Virus record (IMG/VR): IMGVR_UViG_3300042368_001180
Coordinates: 1-27,833 of that record
From: a virus
Direction: 5' to 3' (one strand)
DNA length: 27,833 bases
Part shown: piece by piece, positions 1 through 8,184 of the stretch
Numbering within the stretch: the stretch's first letter is position 1
Layout of the letters: every line of letters begins with the position of its first letter
Translations under genes and position numbers: made by a program
Notes under the pieces: generated by a model
Databases searched by the model: none
Seen by the model: the letters and a program-made list of their open reading frames with translations, nothing else
What the model was told of the DNA's origin: nothing

Positions 1-12
1 GGCAATGATTTT

Positions 13-270
13 ATGTTTAATAAACTACAAGATAGATTTACTAAACTAACTGGGCAGTCTTATGACGGACATAGCAGCCCTGAGGATTACTATAATAATA
101 TTTCAAATACAGGGTTTAATAAAACCACTGAATCCAAAACAGGCAAGGCTACAATGGGACAGCCTGCAACGACTAAGCAGAGCAGTGTTGATACGTCAAA
201 AGGTTATAAAACTTACAACGTAAAACCTAGTAGTCTCAAGGATGAGTTAATTTACCTTAATAGTTTATAA
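13..270 (+). CDS. small hypothetical protein, possibly 5'-truncated
   Basis: The 85-residue product is hydrophilic and rich in Ser, Thr, Asn and Lys, with no membrane segment or motif I recognise. The frame stays open to the first base of the window and the ATG at 13 has no clear Shine-Dalgarno sequence, so the true start may lie outside. It ends one base before the ejection-protein gene and is probably cotranscribed with it. Its place just ahead of ejection and nozzle genes suggests a minor virion or assembly protein; that is inference from position only. Confidence 0.55.
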   Translation: MFNKLQDRFTKLTGQSYDGHSSPEDYYNNISNTGFNKTTESKTGKATMGQPATTKQSSVDTSKGYKTYNVKPSSLKDELIYLNSL

Positions 271-271
271 C

Positions 272-3007
272 ATGGGTCAAGGTCAAGAAATACTTTTAAG
301 ATTAATCAATGCCGAGTCAGGCAATCAACCCCTTTTAGGCAGGGCATTAGTAGCTAGAGCGATATTAAATAGGCATTGGCTTATTGCTCAAGGCGTAGTG
401 CCTCCAAGCAAATTCAATTCTAAAAGTGCAGACATATTAGATATAGTGTCAGCTCCCAGACAGTTTCAGCCTTATGATGAAGGTAAATTAAATCAACCAC
501 TTTCTGCCGAACAAAGAAATAAAGCGATGCTAGCAGTTAGCCTTGCTTTAGATGCAGATAAGCTTAAAAAAGTAATCATTAATGACCTTCAAGTAGATGA
601 AACAGAAGCAAATAAGATGCTTGCTGTAACTGGGTTTTCAACGCATGATGCTATTCCAGATAGTTCTCAAACAGCCAATACTTTTGGTTTAACAGGGCAT
701 AAGTTTACGACGGCGGGAAATGATAATACTTTAGTTCTTAACTCTAAAGGTGTCATACCAACATCTGAAAGTCAAAAGGCAATGCCCGAAAATGTTTTAT
801 CAACACCTAGTAATCAAGAAAGTATGGCTGTCAATGAACAAAAAGTCATTGACGATTTAAACAAGTTAGCCCCAGTATTAGATGTTAAACTAAACGCACA
901 AGGCGAAACGGTTAGAGAGCGTTATCTTAAGAAAGTTTATGGTGAAGAAAACGTTACAATAGCTCCTGAGACTAACGAGTTTTATATTAACAGGGGAGGA
1001 AACTTTCAAACTCCAGCTCCTAAGCCTACATTCGTAGGGCAGTTGGGAGCAATGGGTGGCGATGTTGTAGCTGGTGCAGTTGGTGAAGGCATAGGTGGTT
1101 CGGTTTTTGGTGTTCCAGGTGCAGTTGTTGGTGCAGGGCTTGGAGCAGCAGCAGGAACAGGAGTAAACTTCACAAAAGCTACGGCAGCAGCGGCAGCACA
1201 GGGATTAGTTAAACCAGAAGAATTAAAAGAAATCGCTAAAAGTGGTGGCTTTGCTTCTGCTACGTCAGGGGTTCTTGGTACTGTATTTGGGGGATTGGGG
1301 CAAGCCTTAAAGCCTTTAGGGAAAGCTGCTACTTTGGCGGGCAATACTGGGGATGAAATTGCAAAATATAAAAATGCTTTTTTAAGACAGGCTAAATCTG
1401 ATGAATTATTGGGGCAGGTTCAAGGTGCTTCCGATTTAGGAACTTTAGCTAAAGATACAATGACTCAGACCTTTAACAGTATCAAAGCAAGCACAGACCA
1501 AGCATTTCAAGCAGCAGATCAAGCTTTTGGAGAATCTTTACAAAAAGGAACTTTTACTTTTGTTGATGCAAGCAAAGCCGTAAGTCAATTGCAATCTAAA
1601 TTAGCGGGCTTCGTTGATGATGGATTAATCCCAGAAGCAGAAGCTAAAGTGGCTTTTGATGCAATTACAAAGCAATTAAACAATGTAAAGCGAAATGTTT
1701 TAGGTGGAGGCTTACAAGCAAGTGATTTAGCTAAAAGCCGTTTTATGCAAACAGTTGAAAAATTGCCTGAAAATGGCAGGATGGCTTTTAACATGCAGGA
1801 TATCGGGAATAACTTAGGATTTGACCCTAAACAAGTTACTGCTTTGGATTTGCGTAAAACAAGTAATGTAATTCAAGATTTATTCAAAAACACTAAAAAC
1901 ACTCGCCTACAAAAGGTTTTGGCTTCTTTTAGATCAGGGGTAGACGGAGCTTTAGGGGCAGTAAAGGGTGGACTAGATGATAGTGAAGAAATGTTAAAAG
2001 AAGCATTTATTCGAAGCGGTGGAGATATAGAAAGTTTTGTATCGCAAGGGGCTGAGGCTTTAGGAAGCCCAAAGATAGCTTCTGATTTTTTAAACAGTAT
2101 TGTAACTCCAAAGGGTGCTAAAGATTTTGTTAATTATAAGCAAGCTTTTAATATTGCAAAACAAAAATATACATTATTCCCTGAAAAATTTAGAAATTTA
2201 ATTTATAAAGGTGCTTCCGAAAAAGATTTTGCAGAAAGCCTTTTAAAAGCCAAAGTAGAGGAGATAGCTCCCCTCCAAAGCCTATTCCGTTCAGTAGGGA
2301 AAGAAAAGGATTTTATACAAAGTTTAAAAGGTGAAATTCTCAACCAAGAAACTTCACGGCGAAATGCTTTTAGACAATTTAGACCAGCAACTCCAACAGC
2401 GATAAGGCAAGCTGAGGCTAGAACTATACGAGAAGTCAAAGCTTTGCAGGGTTCAGGAGTAAAACCTAATTTTGACACAGTTAAAGCAATGGAACTCAAA
2501 CCAAGCGAAAAACTAAGCGAAACTGAGCCAATATTAATAGGGCAAAACATTGGTAAATTTTTTAACAAAAATAGAGGTGCTTATAGGTTACTTGGAGCAG
2601 ATGCGAAACAATTCGCAAGAACGGCAAAGGATTTAGAGACTGCAACAATAGGTTCGGGAGTTACAACTAATTTGCAAGCTTCAAATCAATTTGCCTCAGA
2701 TAAGTTAGCAGAAGCAGGCGGTGGATTTATTAAAAAAGCTTTGCAAGGACTTGGGCCAGCAGGAGCAGCAATTAGCGATGTTGCAAGTGGCTTTATTAAT
2801 CCTTTACAGCGTACCGCAGGGAATGTACTTGAGTCAGCAGCTCCCGTTTTCGGTTCAGGAATTTTACCTTCTATCGTAAGACCAGCAGCAGGAAACCTAT
2901 TAGGTTCATTAGCAGGAATCAATCCAGCAACAAACTTTTCTAATACTGCTTTAACAGAAGAGCAACAAAGAAGATTAATAGGTGGGGTAAGAAATGGTCA
3001 GCGTTGA
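272..3007 (+). CDS. large ejection-type internal virion protein with N-terminal cell-wall-hydrolase-like domain
   Basis: This is a 911-residue protein. Residues 1-145 resemble the SleB/Hydrolase_2 fold: an acidic residue early in the domain (E15, in INAESG), the helix VARAILNR at 27-34 and QFQPY at 64-68. Residues about 255-300 form a long Gly/Ala/Val-rich, weakly hydrophobic stretch, as in membrane-active internal virion proteins. The rest is predicted helical, with many Ala, Lys and Gln, and a second Gly/Ala/Pro-rich section near the C-terminus. The likely role is a protein carried in the particle, ejected with the DNA, and locally opening peptidoglycan. It overlaps the next gene by 14 bases. 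I see no strong ribosome site, but the start is fixed by the need to keep E15. The hydrolase call is moderate and the ejection role is inferred from size and neighbours. Confidence 0.7.
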   Translation: MGQGQEILLRLINAESGNQPLLGRALVARAILNRHWLIAQGVVPPSKFNSKSADILDIVSAPRQFQPYDEGKLNQPLSAEQRNKAMLAVSLALDADKLKKVIINDLQVDETEANKMLAVTGFSTHDAIPDSSQTANTFGLTGHKFTTAGNDNTLVLNSKGVIPTSESQKAMPENVLSTPSNQESMAVNEQKVIDDLNKLAPVLDVKLNAQGETVRERYLKKVYGEENVTIAPETNEFYINRGGNFQTPAPKPTFVGQLGAMGGDVVAGAVGEGIGGSVFGVPGAVVGAGLGAAAGTGVNFTKATAAAAAQGLVKPEELKEIAKSGGFASATSGVLGTVFGGLGQALKPLGKAATLAGNTGDEIAKYKNAFLRQAKSDELLGQVQGASDLGTLAKDTMTQTFNSIKASTDQAFQAADQAFGESLQKGTFTFVDASKAVSQLQSKLAGFVDDGLIPEAEAKVAFDAITKQLNNVKRNVLGGGLQASDLAKSRFMQTVEKLPENGRMAFNMQDIGNNLGFDPKQVTALDLRKTSNVIQDLFKNTKNTRLQKVLASFRSGVDGALGAVKGGLDDSEEMLKEAFIRSGGDIESFVSQGAEALGSPKIASDFLNSIVTPKGAKDFVNYKQAFNIAKQKYTLFPEKFRNLIYKGASEKDFAESLLKAKVEEIAPLQSLFRSVGKEKDFIQSLKGEILNQETSRRNAFRQFRPATPTAIRQAEARTIREVKALQGSGVKPNFDTVKAMELKPSEKLSETEPILIGQNIGKFFNKNRGAYRLLGADAKQFARTAKDLETATIGSGVTTNLQASNQFASDKLAEAGGGFIKKALQGLGPAGAAISDVASGFINPLQRTAGNVLESAAPVFGSGILPSIVRPAAGNLLGSLAGINPATNFSNTALTEEQQRRLIGGVRNGQR

Positions 3008-4682
3008 TATACCTAAGTTTGGAGTTTTTAAAACTTCAAGAAACCAATTAGCTTATGAGCCAAGCGATTTAGCGGATTTATTAAATACTGTATGGGGAGA
3101 TGGTTCTGTATATGGCAGGGAAGGTTCTCTTCTTAATAAAAGTGCTGCTCAGTGGGGTTCACAAAATATTTTAGGTGGTTCTGATTTCTCTAAAACAGGG
3201 GAAAGCTTTTACTATACCGTTGTAGCCTTGGCAGATGGAAGGCTATTTTATATTTCTTCAAGTAATGGGAGTTTTGGGGTATCTTCTGCAACGTGGACGG
3301 AGATTAACAGCATTACAAATACAAGCCCTGCTTTAAGCACTTCAACTACTGTTAGAAAGTTCTATGGGTTTAACAATAAATTGTTTATTGCAGATGGTAC
3401 AAATAATCTTTATTGGTGGGATGCTACAAGTAATCAATTAACAGATGTTACTTTACCAGTGGCTTTAACGGGTAATGTAGTTGGGCTAAGAGAAAAAAGT
3501 TCTTCTTTAGTTGTTTTGGATGATGCTGGTAGAACGCATTTATCACAGGTTAATGATGGTACAGACTTAACAGCAGCAGGCACGGGGTTTTTAAACTATG
3601 GTCGTACTGAGGGATTGACAGCTACAAATATTATTAATTTTGGAGATGACTTGTTAATCACTACAGAGGATAAAGAATTAAAGAAATATCAAACTTACAG
3701 GCTTTCGGGGATTCAATTTTATGACCCGTTAGTAGTTGGTTCAGATACCAATAAATTTGAAGTAACAAGGCTTAGGAGTTTTTCGGGGATTATTGGGGCA
3801 ACAGGGCAAGAAATAGGCTCAGATACTATCGGATTAACCCCACGTGGCTTTATCGGTGTTCAGCAAGCAGTTAATAGCGATAAGTTAGAAAATAATGATT
3901 ATATAAGTTCGCCTATTAGAGAGCTAGTTGAGCAGATAGACTTTAATCGCAGTGATCTAATGAGTTCTTGTGTTGATTTTATTAAAGGGCGTTATTATTG
4001 TGCTGTTCCTTTAGAGCCTGCAAGCGAAGGGTGCGACATTATTTTAGTGTATGATTTCCAGCAATCTAGACCGCAAGAAGGTTTACAAAGGTGGTCAGTA
4101 TGGAGCTTTCCTTTTGATGCAAATATTGGGCGTATTTTTTCATGGGGTGGTCAGCCTTTCATGTCTACGACTGATGGCAAGATTTACAAGCTAGATGACC
4201 CAGAAGCTAACTATGCTGATGATGGTTCAGCATATACTGTTTTAATTAAACTGCCTTTAATCGGTGGAGAGCAGAAGGGAACGCAAAAGGTTTTCAATCG
4301 TTTGAATTTAAACATTATCAATATTTCTAATTTAAGAACTGGGGTAAACGGGCAATTGCCTTTTGAAATTAAATTCCAGCCTTATTCTCTTTCGGGTGGG
4401 GTAGAGTTTGAGAAGATAGATTTAAACGCTTTTAAACCGATTGAAATTCAGCAATCTAATGTAGGTATTGAATACGACACTAACGCAACTTACGACACTG
4501 ATTATTATGATGGTGGGGGAAATGATAGCAGGCTATGGACTACGGCTTTAGCTGGTGGTTCTAATTCTGCTTTAGGGTGGATTTTATCTACAGAAGAAGC
4601 AGGCGTTAATTGGGGTTTAGGCGGCTTAAGCTTGGAAGTTGAAGCTGGGAATTTCTCGGATAATAAATCTACTAATATCTAA
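2994..4682 (+). CDS. tail nozzle / DNA-stabilisation protein, P22 gp10-like
   Basis: The 562-residue protein is rich in beta-strand signatures: repeated short hydrophobic strands with Gly/Asp/Asn turns, including FYGFNNKLFIADGTNNLYWW near residues 121-140. The centre (about 60-240) looks like beta-propeller repeats and the C-terminal third like a beta-sandwich. The opening, with IPKFGVFKT and YEPSDLADLLNT, matches the style of podovirus head-completion or nozzle proteins, which bind the portal and adaptor and plug packaged DNA. The ATG follows a GGTGGGG-containing purine stretch and overlaps the ejection gene by 14 bases, so translation may be coupled. A fibre-anchoring tail protein is an alternative. 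Confidence 0.65.
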   Translation: MVSVDIPKFGVFKTSRNQLAYEPSDLADLLNTVWGDGSVYGREGSLLNKSAAQWGSQNILGGSDFSKTGESFYYTVVALADGRLFYISSSNGSFGVSSATWTEINSITNTSPALSTSTTVRKFYGFNNKLFIADGTNNLYWWDATSNQLTDVTLPVALTGNVVGLREKSSSLVVLDDAGRTHLSQVNDGTDLTAAGTGFLNYGRTEGLTATNIINFGDDLLITTEDKELKKYQTYRLSGIQFYDPLVVGSDTNKFEVTRLRSFSGIIGATGQEIGSDTIGLTPRGFIGVQQAVNSDKLENNDYISSPIRELVEQIDFNRSDLMSSCVDFIKGRYYCAVPLEPASEGCDIILVYDFQQSRPQEGLQRWSVWSFPFDANIGRIFSWGGQPFMSTTDGKIYKLDDPEANYADDGSAYTVLIKLPLIGGEQKGTQKVFNRLNLNIINISNLRTGVNGQLPFEIKFQPYSLSGGVEFEKIDLNAFKPIEIQQSNVGIEYDTNATYDTDYYDGGGNDSRLWTTALAGGSNSALGWILSTEEAGVNWGLGGLSLEVEAGNFSDNKSTNI

Positions 4683-4694
4683 GTTTTCTTTGCT

Positions 4695-4724
4695 TTGCCG
4701 ATAAGTAAATTAATAGGGTAGAAT
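4695..4724 (+). promoter_or_regulatory. putative phage promoter before the first fibre gene
   Basis: TTGCCG at 4695-4700 and TAGAAT at 4719-4724 are separated by 18 bases. The predicted transcript would start within a few bases of the ATG at 4733, which has no Shine-Dalgarno sequence. The box lies in a 50-base gap between two + strand genes. A 14-base segment here recurs before the ATG at 8185. Confidence 0.5.
4696..4709 (+). repeat. 14-base direct repeat, copy 1 (TGCCGATAAGTAAA)
   Basis: The same 14 bases occur at 8152-8165. In both places they sit 7-9 bases upstream of a -10-like hexamer and just ahead of a start codon without a well-placed Shine-Dalgarno sequence. This suggests a shared promoter element or the trace of a duplicated promoter. 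Confidence 0.6.
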
Positions 4725-4732
4725 ATGATTAG

Positions 4733-5371
4733 ATGACATTAAGTTATTCGACGATTCTGCCGCAATTTAAAAAGCTGATTAAATCAGCTCAATTACGCAC
4801 GTTATTTAATGACATTAAAAATCGTTTTGATTCATTGAATCCTGATAATCTGAATTTTCCTGCTAAGGCTGGTAATGGTGGCAGGGTCGTAAGATTAAAT
4901 ACTGGGGCAACGGCTTGGGAATATGCCCGTGCTGCAATGGTAGATGGCTCTAGTTTTGTAGCTGGAGATATTTTAGTTCACACTGGCACTGAGTTTACTA
5001 AATTAGCTAAAGGCTCAGAAGGGCAGTTGGTCGGCATTACTTCTGGTAATGTGGCTTATAGGACTGTAGCTACTGGTCTTACTGACTGGTCTGTGCAAAC
5101 TTCTAATTTCAGTGCTACAGATAAAGGTCAATATTCTATGAATGCAGGTGTAAATGCTCAACTGCCTGCACCAACGGCGACATTTACTGCTGTATTTAAA
5201 CCAGCAATAGGACAGGATTTTACAGTAACTCCAGGAGTTTTAGTAAGGGCAGGCTCAGAGAAGATAGCCAATGATCTTGCTAGTTACACCATGGATATAA
5301 ATGCAGAGTATAAAGTTACAAGTAACGGTACAGATTACGATGTATCAATAGCACCAATAGGGAGAGTTTAA
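4733..5371 (+). CDS. tail fibre / virion surface protein candidate
   Basis: The 212-residue product has a short helical N-terminus (about 1-35, with QFKKLIKSAQLRTLFNDIKN), which could be the virion-anchoring part. The rest is a repetitive beta-rich region of alternating Thr, Val, Ala and Gly, ending in a strand-rich domain. Phrases such as AKAGNGGRVVRLNTG and EGQLVGITSGNVAYRT are typical of phage fibre shafts and neck-fibre proteins. It starts a run of fibre-like genes and stops two bases before the glycine-rich adhesin. No Shine-Dalgarno sequence precedes the ATG; a -10-like TAGAAT lies 8 bases upstream. The exact role is unknown. Confidence 0.6.
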   Translation: MTLSYSTILPQFKKLIKSAQLRTLFNDIKNRFDSLNPDNLNFPAKAGNGGRVVRLNTGATAWEYARAAMVDGSSFVAGDILVHTGTEFTKLAKGSEGQLVGITSGNVAYRTVATGLTDWSVQTSNFSATDKGQYSMNAGVNAQLPAPTATFTAVFKPAIGQDFTVTPGVLVRAGSEKIANDLASYTMDINAEYKVTSNGTDYDVSIAPIGRV

Positions 5372-5373
5372 TT

Positions 5374-6396
5374 ATGGGAAGAGCGAGTGATTTTTTTGGT
5401 GGCGGTAGTGGATTCTTTTCTATTCCTGCAAGTAGCCCATTCCCCGATTTCAGAATACCGTTATTTTTGCCAAAGTCAAATTTAGATTTTACATCTAGTG
5501 GAAATTTTACGATAGGGAACAAGACTCACTATTATGATGATTTTACTATAGGAGTGGGGCATCAAATGACGGTCTTACCTGGTCTTACCATAATATATTG
5601 TGCAGGTACTTTTACTTGCGGCGGTAACGGAATTGTTGGTACAAATAGTACAGCGGCTATGAGTATAGGTGATGTTATGCCTTTGATAGCAAGTATAGTA
5701 GGCGGCACAGGCGGTACAGTTAGTAACGGTGTCGGTGGCAACGGTACAGGCGGCGGTGGCGGCGGCGGTGGAGCTGGTAGTAGTACTGCTGGTGCGGATG
5801 GTGGCAGCTTGTCTAGTGATTTTTATGGTACAGGCGGCGGCGGTGGTGGCACTGATTCAGCTACTAATGCAGCGGCAGTAGGTACTAGAGCTGGTGGTCA
5901 AGGCTCTGGCTCTGGTGGTCAAGGCTTTGGCGGTGCTGGCGGTGGAGATGCTCCTTTACTATTTATATTGGCTAAAAATATAAACATTTCAGCGGCTATA
6001 AATCTCAATGGTGGCAACGGTGCAGTGGGTGGCAATCCTTTTGCTGGCGGTGCTGGCGGCGGCGGCGGTGGTGGTGCTGGTGGCTTACTTGGATTATTTG
6101 CGACAACCTTAACTCATTCGGCTGGTGCGATTTCTGTAAATGGCGGCGGCGGTGGAGCTGGTGGTGTATCTACTGGCAATAGAGGGAACGGCGGCGGCGG
6201 CGGCGGTGGCGGTGCTGGATTAATATTTATGCAAGCAAGAACTTTAACATTATCTGGCGGTACAAGAACGGCAACTGCTGGAACTGCGGGAGCTGGTGGT
6301 TCTGGCGGCGGTGGTACTACAGGCGGTAATGGTTCTGCTGGTGCGACTTTTAGAGATGGAAACTTATTTACGATAACAGGCGACCCATTCAGCTAA
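5374..6396 (+). CDS. glycine-rich tail-tip adhesin candidate
   Basis: The 340-residue protein has an N-terminal portion (1-95) of mixed beta composition, including a stretch that reads like a beta-helix rung. From about residue 100 it is dominated by Gly, with many runs of four to eight glycines separated by short Ser/Thr/Ala/Asn segments. Interspersed hydrophobic strands (for example LFILAKNINISAAINLNGG and GLIFMQARTLTLSGG) look like beta-helix rungs. Gly-rich loops of this kind form polyglycine-II helices in receptor-binding tips such as gp38 of T-even-like phages, where they vary between strains. The start has a good GGGAG site. The GGC/GGT repeats at DNA level would favour slippage and rapid change. 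Receptor binding is inferred. Confidence 0.65.
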   Translation: MGRASDFFGGGSGFFSIPASSPFPDFRIPLFLPKSNLDFTSSGNFTIGNKTHYYDDFTIGVGHQMTVLPGLTIIYCAGTFTCGGNGIVGTNSTAAMSIGDVMPLIASIVGGTGGTVSNGVGGNGTGGGGGGGGAGSSTAGADGGSLSSDFYGTGGGGGGTDSATNAAAVGTRAGGQGSGSGGQGFGGAGGGDAPLLFILAKNINISAAINLNGGNGAVGGNPFAGGAGGGGGGGAGGLLGLFATTLTHSAGAISVNGGGGGAGGVSTGNRGNGGGGGGGGAGLIFMQARTLTLSGGTRTATAGTAGAGGSGGGGTTGGNGSAGATFRDGNLFTITGDPFS

Positions 6397-6414
6397 AGCA
6401 ATTTTAGGGATTTT

Positions 6415-6627
6415 ATGAAACCAAATAAAGGCAAAGCAGTAGCTAAAGAAGTAAACGGAAAGAAGGTATCTTTCGGACAGGCAGGGAAGACTCCTAAGCC
6501 ACTTACTGCTAAGGCTGATTCTTATTGTGCGAGGTCAGCAGGGATTAAGAAATGTAAAAACCCTCCATGCCCTAATGATCTTTCAAGAAAGAGGTGGAAG
6601 TGTCAAGGGAAAAAAAGCGTCAAATGA
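6415..6627 (+). CDS. small basic Cys-containing phage protein
   Basis: The 70-residue product is highly basic. Its N-terminal half is Lys/Gly/Ala-rich and its C-terminal half holds four cysteines in YCARSAGIKKCKNPPCPN and LSRKRWKC. The combination of a Cys-Ala-Arg-Ser element followed by a Leu-Ser-Arg-Lys-Arg-Trp-x-Cys end resembles a small family often seen beside phage structural genes; I know no tested function. The cysteines could bind one zinc, and the charge suggests nucleic-acid contact, but both are inference. An AGGGA ribosome site lies a few bases upstream of the ATG. Confidence 0.6.
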   Translation: MKPNKGKAVAKEVNGKKVSFGQAGKTPKPLTAKADSYCARSAGIKKCKNPPCPNDLSRKRWKCQGKKSVK

Positions 6628-6649
6628 TGACGAATATAAAAAAAAAGGA

Positions 6650-6655
6650 TAGAAT
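6650..6655 (+). promoter_or_regulatory. -10-like element TAGAAT, six bases before the ATG at 6662
   Basis: TAGAAT is followed by exactly six bases (GTAATT) and then the start codon. An A-rich stretch and a TGACGAATATAAA segment precede it, similar to the element before the other promoters of this strand. Transcription would begin on or next to the A of ATG. No Shine-Dalgarno sequence is placed correctly. Confidence 0.45.
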
Positions 6656-6661
6656 GTAATT

Positions 6662-7096
6662 ATGAGCAAATTTCAAAGCAAACCTACAGATTTTGTTAGC
6701 GGAGCGATATTAGCGAGTGGTGCAACTCCAGATAGCCCAGCAACAACTACAGGTATTCGAGAAGTTGCGGGACTCTTAACAGCAGCGAATGGAATAGATA
6801 TAGGTGCATCCGTGGCAAGATCAGGTGCAGGTGCGGTTCCCGTTACTAATAGTATCGTTCTTTTCACAAGTACAGCAACGGGTAACGCTTTAACTTTAGC
6901 TGATGGTCTTGATGGACAACTTTTAACAATTCTTTACATCGCAGAAGCAGCAGGAGGGGATACTGGTGTTTTAACTCCAACGAATAGAGGCGGTTATGCC
7001 ACGATTACTTTTAATGCTATTGGTGATTCAGCTACGTTAGTATTCACTAATGCTAGATGGTATATCGTAGGTACTAGAGGCGTAACAGTAGCTTAA
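6662..7096 (+). CDS. virion decoration / fibre-accessory protein candidate
   Basis: The 144-residue protein is Ala/Thr/Gly-rich, with strand-turn-strand patterns such as SIVLFTSTATGNALTLADG and a C-terminal end rich in beta residues (ATLVFTNARWYIVGTRG). The pattern of a hydrophobic strand followed by a short Gly-Asp turn is common in small trimeric phage head-decoration or fibre-tip domains. No enzyme motif is visible. The start appears leaderless. Its stop overlaps the next start in TAATG, so the next gene may be translated by reinitiation. Confidence 0.55.
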   Translation: MSKFQSKPTDFVSGAILASGATPDSPATTTGIREVAGLLTAANGIDIGASVARSGAGAVPVTNSIVLFTSTATGNALTLADGLDGQLLTILYIAEAAGGDTGVLTPTNRGGYATITFNAIGDSATLVFTNARWYIVGTRGVTVA

Positions 7097-7452
7097 TGAC
7101 TTTAGCCTTAACTCAAGTTAAGAACATAGTTTTATTAAATGGAGATTTAGTTAATAGCTTAATCCCCGATTTAAATTATGAATCAGCGATTGATTCGGGC
7201 GAAGCTGTAATATCAGTAGCAGGTTCAGTTACAGATATAGCCGTTCCGATTAATCGTATTGATGTTGTACAAATTTTATTTTTATGGGTAGATAAAGCTG
7301 ATATTAATAAATTAACTTTAAAACTTAATGCACATACCACGACAGAATCACTTAACCCCCTAGTTGTATATTCAGGAACGTACTCAAATTTGACTGTTTC
7401 AAATTCCTCTACTTCCCCTGTAAACCTATACTGGAGAGCTATCTATGTCTAA
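7096..7452 (+). CDS. small virion-associated protein, first of a tandem paralogous pair
   Basis: The 118-residue protein is beta-rich. Its C-terminal end, LTVSNSSTSPVNLYWRAIYV, aligns without gaps with LTASNSSASKLYLVIMRVYL of the next gene, and the preceding Asp/Asn-Leu-Thr-Leu region is also alike. The two genes therefore seem to derive from one duplication. The start overlaps the upstream stop in TAATG and has no Shine-Dalgarno sequence. A role in the fibre or baseplate complex is inferred from neighbours only. Confidence 0.55.
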   Translation: MTLALTQVKNIVLLNGDLVNSLIPDLNYESAIDSGEAVISVAGSVTDIAVPINRIDVVQILFLWVDKADINKLTLKLNAHTTTESLNPLVVYSGTYSNLTVSNSSTSPVNLYWRAIYV

Positions 7453-7840
7453 AGGTTCTAATGCAGGATTATTATTTAAGTTTTTTTATGACGAAAATAA
7501 TACAGGAGAATTAAACGTAAATTGGCTTTCAAAAAGTTCAACTTCAAATGCTGAAATTAAACTAAGTACGCATGAGATTAATGCAGGAGCAACAAATGTT
7601 TCTATAAACATTAGCGATCCTAATACTATTGCTTTAACAGCTTTTTTTGATTCATCGGGAACAGATGTTAATGCTTTAACGATTAGAAAAAACGGAAGCA
7701 CTGACAACACAAAGGTTCAACCCATACACATAGACAGTAAAAAAATTACTTCTTTAACTGCTTCTAATTCTTCTGCAAGTAAATTATATTTAGTTATAAT
7801 GCGTGTTTATTTAACAGGAAGTGATGTAGCATTAGTATAG
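7445..7840 (+). CDS. small virion-associated protein, second of a tandem paralogous pair
   Basis: The 131-residue product is beta-rich, with alternating Ser/Thr/Asn and hydrophobic residues. It overlaps the preceding gene by 8 bases, and a GGAGAG ribosome site lies inside that gene. It shares the C-terminal pattern of its neighbour (LTASNSSASKLYL). I recognise no motif with known function. The pair may form a heteromer or provide two variants of one fibre accessory. Confidence 0.55.
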   Translation: MSKGSNAGLLFKFFYDENNTGELNVNWLSKSSTSNAEIKLSTHEINAGATNVSINISDPNTIALTAFFDSSGTDVNALTIRKNGSTDNTKVQPIHIDSKKITSLTASNSSASKLYLVIMRVYLTGSDVALV

Positions 7841-7849
7841 AGAGAGACT

Positions 7850-8164
7850 ATGCAAAACAATATTAAACCTTTATTCCCAGAAGAAAAAAGACAAGTTTAT
7901 CAGATTCGAGTTAAAAAAGGAATTTATGAACTTGCTCTTAAAATAGCAGAAAGGCTTTACCCTTTCGCTGAAAAGCCTGATATTGGGGCTTTCCTTGAAC
8001 AAGCTATTACAATTACAGCTTATGATCTAGGCTTGGTCAAAGAAGCTTATAACGAGGAAGAGCCTTTTTATGAACGTCGAATGGAAGTAACCTTACCGCT
8101 CCCCAACGAAAATAATTTACTTGGTGGAAATCTCATAGATACCTACCTTGATGCCGATAAGTAA
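7850..8164 (+). CDS. hypothetical protein, helical N-terminus and acidic C-terminus
   Basis: The 104-residue protein begins with a helical region (about 10-65) containing KKGIYELALKIAERLYPF, then a region rich in Glu and Tyr, and ends in an acidic tail with DTYLDADK. It differs in composition from the flanking beta-rich genes, so it is more likely an assembly factor or chaperone than a fibre subunit; that is inference. The site AGAGAGAG lies 4 bases before the ATG. Its last codons overlap copy 2 of the 14-base repeat and therefore the promoter of the next gene. Confidence 0.5.
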   Translation: MQNNIKPLFPEEKRQVYQIRVKKGIYELALKIAERLYPFAEKPDIGAFLEQAITITAYDLGLVKEAYNEEEPFYERRMEVTLPLPNENNLLGGNLIDTYLDADK

Positions 8165-8165
8165 A
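8152..8165 (+). repeat. 14-base direct repeat, copy 2 (TGCCGATAAGTAAA)
   Basis: This is an exact copy of the 14 bases at 4696-4709. Here it also encodes the last residues (Ala, Asp, Lys) and stop codon of the gene ending at 8164, so the same bases serve as coding end and promoter-proximal element. Confidence 0.6.
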
Positions 8166-8172
8166 ATTCATG

Positions 8173-8178
8173 TATAAT
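8173..8178 (+). promoter_or_regulatory. -10 element TATAAT, six bases before the ATG at 8185
   Basis: A perfect TATAAT is followed by TGAGGT and the ATG. A possible -35 (TTGATG at 8148-8153) lies 19 bases upstream. GAGG touches the ATG too closely to act as a normal ribosome site, so a leaderless transcript is predicted. Confidence 0.55.
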
Positions 8179-8184
8179 TGAGGT

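Noticed and set aside
1006-1344. 112-codon - strand frame opposite the ejection gene
   Set aside because: Its Pro/Ala-rich composition is the expected complement of the Gly/Ala-rich coding strand.
5700-6340. CRISPR-like or satellite repeat array
   Set aside because: The GGC/GGT repetition follows glycine codons, has no constant repeat or spacer length, and is in frame with a virion gene.
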